Shown here: positions 1 to 5,520 of the stretch, one piece after another
How positions within the stretch are numbered: the first letter of the stretch is position 1
Layout: each line of letters starts with the position of its first letter
Source: Candidatus Hydrogenedentota bacterium
GTDB taxonomy: Bacteria; Hydrogenedentota; Hydrogenedentia; Hydrogenedentales; CAITNO01
NCBI GenBank assembly: GCA_903822375.1
Contig: CAIJOU010000165.1
Span: 1-7,198, forward strand
DNA: 7,198 nucleotides
Reading direction: 5' to 3'
Program-made: the position numbers and the translations under genes
Notes under the pieces: generated by a model
Told to the model about the DNA's origin: nothing
The model's database searches: none
The model's input: only the letters and a program-made list of their open reading frames with translations

Positions 1-3000
1 AAGCGATAGGGGTGCCAGATGCGCGTGCCGCAGGGCTTGCCATTGACGAGCACCTCGGCAGTGCCGCGCACGCGGCCCAGATCGAGTATCACGCGGGCAC
101 CGTCCCTCTGATGCAATTGGACGCGTTCAGTATAGCGCAAGCCGCCTGCATAATGCGGCAGTCCCAACTCGTCCCAGGAACCCAGCGGAATGGTGCCGGG
201 GCCCGTCTCAAACGTTATTGGCGACTCTATGGCGGCACCCTTCTCGAAGCCCAGGACTGCAACTATCCGCAGTGCGGCGACGCGGCGCGGCGCGTCGGGG
301 TCGGGCAGGGCGGCCGTGAGCACGCCGTCTTTGGTCTCGAGCGGCACTTCCCGGCCGTTTACGAACAGCTGCGACTTGCACGGTGTGCGCAGGGTCATGC
401 GGGTTGCGCCGGGGGGCACCACGAAACGGTACCGTGTGGGCGTGGGTGAAATTTCGTATGGCGGCGCATAGATCAGGCGGTCAAACGGTGCGGGACGCGA
501 CGGTTCATCGGCCAGCCAGCCGGCCTGTGGAAGGGGATGGGGCCGGGGCCGCAGGAGGAGCAGCGCCGGGTCACCCATGTAACCGTTGGCGGGGGCGCTG
601 AGAATCCGCGCTGGGCCGTTTGCGGTGGCAAAGGACGGGTCCGAAACGAAGGCGAGCTCCTGCCCGTCCTGAAGGGTTACGAGTCCGTCGAGCAGTAGGC
701 CCACGGCGTCGCCCGTGTCGCGCGCCTCGATTTCCAACGCGTTCGGACCCGGTTTCAGGTATTTGGCAATGTCGTACCTTTCCGCACGGCTCATGAAATA
801 GGCGTCGAAATTTCCTTGGTCGGCCACCAACTCACCGTTAATGCGAATCTTGTGCATGCCGCCCAGCGCCACGACCATCGCTGCCGACTTGACCGGTCCG
901 GGCACATCGATTGTCTTCTTGAACACCGTGGTGCCCGGCGTGTCCGGCTGGCTGCTCCAAATCCATTCCGGGTCAAGCGGAACTTGTCCGTCGGGCAGCA
1001 TCTGGTAATAAAGCCGCAATGGTCCCTTGGTCTCACGCTCCACCCACAATTTCAGATGGTTGTTGCCGGGGTGCAGCACGACCTTTCCATGGACAACCCG
1101 CGCATCCAGGCCGCCCTGAAGCGGGAGTTCCTCCATGTTAAAGAATGCGCGTTTCCGGCACGCGCCGCCAATGCGCAGGATGGCGGGCGCGTTAGAGGTG
1201 TACTGCGGAGGCAGAATGACATTTGCCTGGACGAGGTAGACATCACGGCCCCGCACCTCGCCAAGATCAATGAACTCTTCCGGAATCCGACCCTTGCCGC
1301 CGAGGGCGCTGGAGAAGACTTTGTCCTCGTTGATGCCCAGACGCAGCGAATACTCGGCACGTTCGCAGCGGGTTATGCTGTAATCCCATGGGAATTGCCA
1401 GTCGGCGAAGTTGTCGCCCGCCGACAGGGCCACCGGCCCGGTACACAACACACGCGGTCCGAAGGAAGCGAACGCCCGCTCCCATGCGCGGTCGTCAAAA
1501 TCCGCTTCGGTCCACGCCATCGACTTCTCTTCTGCGGGATGTTCCTCCTGGCATTTGAAGCTGCGCACCTCGACGGGAATGGCGCCCGGCGAGGGCGGCC
1601 ATGCAAAGCTGCCGTCGCTGTTTTCGCAGGTGGGCTCCAGCGTGCAGGCAAAGGGGCCGGTTAGCCCGGTGCGCTCCGGCGGCTGCGCCGGAATTGTCCC
1701 TTCATAGATGCCGTCCGCATAGGCCACGCGGACACGGTGCTCTTTGGGGGGCTGCGCGGCGGCTTCCACGCGCGGCATGCCCTCCACCGTTATCGTTCCA
1801 CCCTCGCGCTTCAATTCGGTCACATCCAGATCGGACTCGATGCTGATGGGGTCTTGCGGTGTCGGAACATGCAGCGCGATCAGCGGTGCCGGCGTTTCAT
1901 TGAGTTCCGCCTCGACGCGCGTCCGGCCGTCCTTGCGCTCGTAATTGTACAGCGGCCGCACTTCGCCCGTCAGCGCGTCCCAGTATTCGGGGATGCCGTC
2001 CACGGCAAAGGTATAGTCGCCGCGTTCGCCGCGCGCCGCCGGGGTTTCCCACAGTTTGCGGTCATTTATGGCGAAGCGCGCCTTGCCGTTGCCGGCCGTG
2101 CCGGTGTCGGAGAGGACGAAGTACACGTCGCGGTCCCCGATGCGGCGGTGCAGTGCCGGATTCTTCTCCTCCACGTCGCGGGGCATTTTCTTCAAAACTT
2201 CCGCGGCCACCCGGCCCGGGTCCGCGAGAATGACGGCGTTCCTGAGCAGTGCGTCTACCTTGGCGTCAAATGCGGCCCCGGACAATGTGCGATCGGCCGG
2301 CCACCCGGGCGCGTCTCCGGCAACGATCGCCAGTCCGCCGGATGCGGAAAACGCGGCCAAATTCTTTATCGCGGCCGAACCCAGCACCCGCGCCGAAGGC
2401 AGCACAATGGCATGAAGCGTCATGCCGCTGACCTTTATTGCCCCGTCCGCCACCTCGGCGCGCGCGAGCGAGTCCTCGTCCATCACCAGATAGTCCAACT
2501 GCTCCGCGCGCAGCGATTCCTGGCATTTCCAGTACACATCGGAGCAGCGCTCGGCGGCGGGATTCTCCGTGAACCCGGCATAGGCATGCACCGCCGAGGT
2601 CGGCCGCAGCACGGCCAGGTCGGTGACATGGGTTCCCTGCGAGAGCACATAGGACAGACGGGACACATAGTCCGCCAGCACCGGATAATCGGCAAAGTAC
2701 GGCTGCCGCCAGCCGGTGTCGGGCGGCGCCCATTCCCAGTAAGAGCCGTGGATGGAATAGTAAATGGCATGGGGGTCATACAGCGTGCTGCCATTTGCGT
2801 AGAATGGGTGCAGCAGGGTGGCGATTTCCTCGAGCGTCTGGCCCCACCCGCTGGAGTGGAAGCCCTCCAGCCAGACCCGCGGCCGGTGGTAGAGGTCGGC
2901 GATGCCCTGATGCGGCTTGGCGTCGCCGTCCATGTCATTGCCCGGTACCTGGTAATGGCGCATGGTCTTGAAGTAGTCCACATAGCGCTGGTCGCCGCCC

Positions 3001-4541
3001 TGGGGGTCGGCGCTGCGGTGGCACTGGTCGTAACCGCAGAGCATGCCGTATTTCTCGTGCCAGTCGAAAAGCGGTTTGAAGAAAGCCTCTTCCAGAAGCG
3101 CTGCGGCAATGTCGTTGGCGGCACAGCGAATCTGCACCGTACCGGGCCCCGCCGGGTCTCCGAAGCGATCGAGCACATCGTCATACAGCGCGGGCAGCCG
3201 CTCCATCAGGTCATAGCCGGCGCGGGCGCGGAATTCCTCCGACATTCGCCATGAGAAACGGGGCAGTTCGGGAAACTCATCCTGGAAGGAACCGGCGATG
3301 GCCTTGCCCAGTTCATTGCCGAAGCGCTTTTCCATCTCGCCGTGCACCACCGACAACAGCGTTCTGCAGGCGTCCGGATTGGCGTAGTCGAAACCGGCGG
3401 GCATCGTGTGAAACAGTGACACGCGCCATCTTCCCCCGGGTACAGTGGTTTTCAGTTTGCCGTCCTGGACCTTGTCTGACACATTAAGGCAGTTCTTCAC
3501 GGCAACGCCCAGCGGGGTTGGCGCTTTGGATTCCATGCCCTCCACAACGTTCCACGGCGGTGTGGACATGGGTCCTATCTCATCCGCCGCCACCCAGTCC
3601 GCATCATCGTAATCGACCCAGACCCAGGTCCAGAACAGTTCTTTCTCGGCGCTCATCTTGAACCGGGCGTCACTAACGATGCGCGCGGGGGCGTTGGCGC
3701 CCCCGAAAATTATTTCCGCGAGCAGCCCGCCCTCGCCGCCCAGATTCTCTCCCGTCACGGCCAGTACATTCTTGCCCTTCTTCAGCAGCGGCGTCAGGTC
3801 GTAACGCTCGGCCTTGCTCCATCCTTCAGCACCGTAAACGCTCTCCCGGCCCAGCTCCTGTCCATTGAGATAGGCGACATGGCCGTTGTCACACGTTATG
3901 TTGAGGTGTGCTTCGCCCGGAATCTCAGCCAGTTCAAAAGTGCGCCGGAAATAACGCGTCAGTTTTTCATCCGGCGCGTGATAATCCCAAATCCACTTGG
4001 CGATACTGGCGTTGTCTCCGACCAGTTCCGAGGTGAATGCGGCCAGGGCCGTACCGCCGGGCGGCACGGCGATTTCCACCTCGGCGGGACCGGTCACATC
4101 CCTGAATTCGCGTTCAAGGGACACGGCACGGAACTCGGGATGGTCGCGAACAACATGGGCCTGCAGGCTCGCCCCGGAAAAGCCGAGTTGATCATAGAAC
4201 CAGATGCGCACGCCGGCCTTTTTCCCCTCCTCCACGGCAACACGGAACAGGTCCCACCATGCTTCGGAAAGAAAGGGCGGCTCATCGGCGGCGCTGCCGT
4301 AGAGCGGGCCGGAAGGGGCAAGGTTCAATATGATGGCATTGTGAATGCCGCCCCCGGCGATTTTGCCGAGTTGGTCGCGCACCCCCGCAGGCGTGATCGG
4401 GTCGGCGCTCCACCACCAGATGGGCACCGGGGAGTACTCCGGCAGCGGTTTGGCGAATCCCTCCCTGAGCGCATCGGCCGCCATGGCGGAAGCTGTCAGC
4501 ACCGCAAGCACAAATGCACAGAGCAGGGCCACGCGTTTCAT
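1..4541 (-). CDS. Secreted GH106-like glycoside hydrolase (alpha-L-rhamnosidase type), C-terminus cut off by window edge
   Basis: The frame is open for 1513 codons from the ATG at 4541 to base 1, with no stop. Residues 1-21 look like a signal peptide (MKR, hydrophobic core, ending ASAMA before AD), so the enzyme is probably exported. A TIM-barrel-like region begins near residue 36 with a WWW motif (42-44) and FYDQLGFSG (115-123). It is interrupted by a beta-sandwich module (about 182-280) and resumes with SFQDEFPELP (418-427) and WLEGFHSSGWG (557-567). E422 and E559 are the best acid/base candidates, by analogy with the two catalytic glutamates known in GH106. A Rossmann/amidotransferase-like segment follows (about 640-748), then several beta-sandwiches, including one near 1191-1290 that resembles the first. 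The end (LGSWDELGLPHYAGG at 1454-1468; VNG at 1499-1501) is typical of the GH106 C-terminus, so probably only some tens of residues are missing. It is longer than usual for GH106 (about 1000-1200 from memory). Family-level call is good; substrate is inferred. Another rhamnosidase-like or GH2-like specificity is possible. Confidence 0.8.
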   Translation of the reverse strand, partial: MKRVALLCAFVLAVLTASAMAADALREGFAKPLPEYSPVPIWWWSADPITPAGVRDQLGKIAGGGIHNAIILNLAPSGPLYGSAADEPPFLSEAWWDLFRVAVEEGKKAGVRIWFYDQLGFSGASLQAHVVRDHPEFRAVSLEREFRDVTGPAEVEIAVPPGGTALAAFTSELVGDNASIAKWIWDYHAPDEKLTRYFRRTFELAEIPGEAHLNITCDNGHVAYLNGQELGRESVYGAEGWSKAERYDLTPLLKKGKNVLAVTGENLGGEGGLLAEIIFGGANAPARIVSDARFKMSAEKELFWTWVWVDYDDADWVAADEIGPMSTPPWNVVEGMESKAPTPLGVAVKNCLNVSDKVQDGKLKTTVPGGRWRVSLFHTMPAGFDYANPDACRTLLSVVHGEMEKRFGNELGKAIAGSFQDEFPELPRFSWRMSEEFRARAGYDLMERLPALYDDVLDRFGDPAGPGTVQIRCAANDIAAALLEEAFFKPLFDWHEKYGMLCGYDQCHRSADPQGGDQRYVDYFKTMRHYQVPGNDMDGDAKPHQGIADLYHRPRVWLEGFHSSGWGQTLEEIATLLHPFYANGSTLYDPHAIYYSIHGSYWEWAPPDTGWRQPYFADYPVLADYVSRLSYVLSQGTHVTDLAVLRPTSAVHAYAGFTENPAAERCSDVYWKCQESLRAEQLDYLVMDEDSLARAEVADGAIKVSGMTLHAIVLPSARVLGSAAIKNLAAFSASGGLAIVAGDAPGWPADRTLSGAAFDAKVDALLRNAVILADPGRVAAEVLKKMPRDVEEKNPALHRRIGDRDVYFVLSDTGTAGNGKARFAINDRKLWETPAARGERGDYTFAVDGIPEYWDALTGEVRPLYNYERKDGRTRVEAELNETPAPLIALHVPTPQDPISIESDLDVTELKREGGTITVEGMPRVEAAAQPPKEHRVRVAYADGIYEGTIPAQPPERTGLTGPFACTLEPTCENSDGSFAWPPSPGAIPVEVRSFKCQEEHPAEEKSMAWTEADFDDRAWERAFASFGPRVLCTGPVALSAGDNFADWQFPWDYSITRCERAEYSLRLGINEDKVFSSALGGKGRIPEEFIDLGEVRGRDVYLVQANVILPPQYTSNAPAILRIGGACRKRAFFNMEELPLQGGLDARVVHGKVVLHPGNNHLKLWVERETKGPLRLYYQMLPDGQVPLDPEWIWSSQPDTPGTTVFKKTIDVPGPVKSAAMVVALGGMHKIRINGELVADQGNFDAYFMSRAERYDIAKYLKPGPNALEIEARDTGDAVGLLLDGLVTLQDGQELAFVSDPSFATANGPARILSAPANGYMGDPALLLLRPRPHPLPQAGWLADEPSRPAPFDRLIYAPPYEISPTPTRYRFVVPPGATRMTLRTPCKSQLFVNGREVPLETKDGVLTAALPDPDAPRRVAALRIVAVLGFEKGAAIESPITFETGPGTIPLGSWDELGLPHYAGGLRYTERVQLHQRDGARVILDLGRVRGTAEVLVNGKPCGTRIWHPYR

Positions 4542-4547
4542 CGTCAT

Positions 4548-4554
4548 CCTCCTT
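4548..4554 (-). promoter_or_regulatory. Strong ribosome binding site of the GH106-like gene
   Basis: On the minus strand AAGGAGG lies 6 bases before the ATG at 4541, an almost ideal Shine-Dalgarno sequence. A second in-frame ATG begins at 4547, directly after the AAGGAGG with no spacer, so 4541 is the better start. The 4541 start also puts MKR at the head of the signal peptide. Confidence 0.85.
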
Positions 4555-4582
4555 GAGAAGGGGCGTGCATCTTTTTGCCGGA

Positions 4583-4613
4583 CGCACGGGATTACAGGCC
4601 ATAGACCCGTGCG
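4583..4613. repeat. Inverted repeat (8-bp arms, 15-base spacer) in the leader of the GH106-like gene
   Basis: CGCACGGG at 4583-4590 is matched exactly by its reverse complement CCCGTGCG at 4606-4613. It lies 42-72 bases upstream of the hydrolase start codon. Neither strand has a T-run after it in the right place, so it does not look like an intrinsic terminator. It could be an RNA hairpin in the 5' leader, a regulator site, or chance in G+C-rich DNA. Confidence 0.4.
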
Positions 4614-4647
4614 GCCATGGTACCACCCGTGTTCAGCAGGTGTCCAT

Positions 4648-4664
4648 TGCGGCAAAGTGCCGCA
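4648..4664. promoter_or_regulatory. Perfect palindrome in the divergent intergenic region, possible operator
   Basis: TGCGGCA (4648-4654) and TGCCGCA (4658-4664) are exact reverse complements separated by AAG. The 17-bp element sits near the middle of the gap between two divergent genes, 106 bases upstream of the hydrolase start and 107 bases upstream of the membrane-protein start. The size and symmetry fit a site for a dimeric helix-turn-helix repressor, but no regulator gene is in view. A hairpin is the alternative; no T-run follows, so a terminator is unlikely. Confidence 0.4.
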
Positions 4665-4704
4665 GGCCGGAAATGACCGTGCCGGAGCGGCCGCATCATC
4701 CGGC

Positions 4705-4734
4705 TTGAAGTCTGAAGTGCGTTGCGCACATAGT
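4705..4734 (+). promoter_or_regulatory. Weak sigma70-like promoter for the membrane-protein gene
   Basis: TTGAAG (4705-4710) and CATAGT (4729-4734) each match the sigma70 consensus at four of six positions and are 18 bases apart. Transcription would start near 4741, giving a leader of about 30 bases before the ATG at 4772. This would also exclude or strip the leader from the earlier in-frame ATG at 4742. The match is weak and the sigma factor preferences of this organism are unknown. Confidence 0.25.
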
Positions 4735-4771
4735 AAAGACAATGCCATGCCGGCACGGAAGCGCCAACACG

Positions 4772-5440
4772 ATGAGTCAAGACCAAATCTCACAGGTCCT
4801 GTTCCTGCTGTTCATTGCGGGAGTGTTGATGCTTGCCGTGTTGCTTGCAATGTATTATCAGCGGCTCCTCCGCAAGGCCTATTTTGACACGGCCGCCGAA
4901 CTGCACCTTTCCTACGACTACGTAAGCTACGGCCTTCCCCGCCGCCTTCCCCTGGTGTATCAACTGCGCCGGGGCAAGAACCGCTATGCGTCAAACGTGT
5001 TCACGGGCCGCTACAAGGGTTTTCCGGTCTACGTGTTCAACTATCACTACGCCACCGGGGACAAGAGAAACAAGGTGCACCACCATTCAAGCATCGCCAT
5101 GCTCCGCCACGACCTGGAAATGCCGGAGATGCACGCCTATCCCCCCGATATCCATGAAAAGGTGGGACACATGGCCGGCGTTGACAAGATCGAGATTCAG
5201 ACCGGCGACGAGGCCTTTTCCAAAGCGTTTACCGTGCTTGCCTCCGACCCCGGGTTTGCCAAGTCGTTCTGCACGCCGGGCATGATGGAATACCTGATGC
5301 GCCATCCGGACATGTCCGTCGAGGTCGGGCCCGGGTGGATTGCCACCTGCATCCAGCAGCGGCTCGTCCCCGAGGAGATTCAGCGGCGCATGGACCAGAT
5401 GCTGAAGATCCTGCGTTACGTTCCCACGCAGCAAAACTGA
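4772..5440 (+). CDS. Small single-pass membrane protein of unknown function
   Basis: The product is 222 residues. Residues 6-28 form one clear hydrophobic helix (VLFLLFIAGVLMLAVLLAMYY), followed by basic RLLRK at 31-35, so the N-terminus is probably outside and the rest cytoplasmic by the positive-inside rule. The soluble part (about 45-218) has motifs that I recall from unnamed conserved proteins: an N-x-F-x-G-R-Y-K-G segment (75-83) leading into VYVFNYHY (86-93), a polar loop with HHH (103-105), TGDEAFSKAFTVLASDP (144-160) and a C-terminal helix (199-216). It resembles DUF3137-type proteins, but I cannot place it firmly. An in-frame ATG at 4742 would add MPCRHGSANT. I prefer 4772 because it has a weak GGAAG about 10 bases upstream, puts the helix at the very N-terminus and fits the candidate promoter. 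It diverges from the hydrolase and converges with the repeat-protein gene, so it appears to be transcribed alone. Confidence 0.8.
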   Translation: MSQDQISQVLFLLFIAGVLMLAVLLAMYYQRLLRKAYFDTAAELHLSYDYVSYGLPRRLPLVYQLRRGKNRYASNVFTGRYKGFPVYVFNYHYATGDKRNKVHHHSSIAMLRHDLEMPEMHAYPPDIHEKVGHMAGVDKIEIQTGDEAFSKAFTVLASDPGFAKSFCTPGMMEYLMRHPDMSVEVGPGWIATCIQQRLVPEEIQRRMDQMLKILRYVPTQQN

Positions 5441-5520
5441 CCGTGACATTCTTCAGTCCTGCCATGGCCCTTTTCAAATAGGCGGCTGTTCGGACGCGTC
5501 AGTGGGGGACTTGCATGCGG
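5441..5520. other. Convergent intergenic gap without a clear terminator
   Basis: These 80 bases separate the stop codons of two converging genes. I see three short perfect palindromes, GCCATGGC (5461-5468), GACGCGTC (5493-5500) and GCATGC (5513-5518), and one TTTT run (5471-5474). None forms a stem-loop followed by a T-run. Transcription may end by a factor-dependent route or within the opposing gene. Confidence 0.5.

Noticed and set aside
816..1664. Plus-strand open frame of about 282 codons
   Set aside because: It is antisense to the hydrolase, has no ribosome binding site and no family-like motifs; a shadow frame.
1737..3254. Plus-strand open frame of about 505 codons
   Set aside because: It lies wholly antisense to the GH106-like gene, whose codons give recognisable domains throughout. 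Long antisense frames are common in G+C-rich genes. Its translation has no recognisable domain and is rich in R, H, G and A.
3879..4556. Plus-strand open frame of about 225 codons
   Set aside because: It overlaps the N-terminal third, signal peptide and ribosome binding site of the hydrolase on the opposite strand and lacks any recognisable motif.
4583..4664. Inverted repeats read as intrinsic terminators
   Set aside because: Both lie between two start codons, and neither is followed by a T-run on either strand.
4742..4744. Earlier in-frame ATG for the membrane protein
   Set aside because: It has no Shine-Dalgarno sequence, would add a polar ten-residue leader before the helix, and lies at or next to the inferred transcript start.
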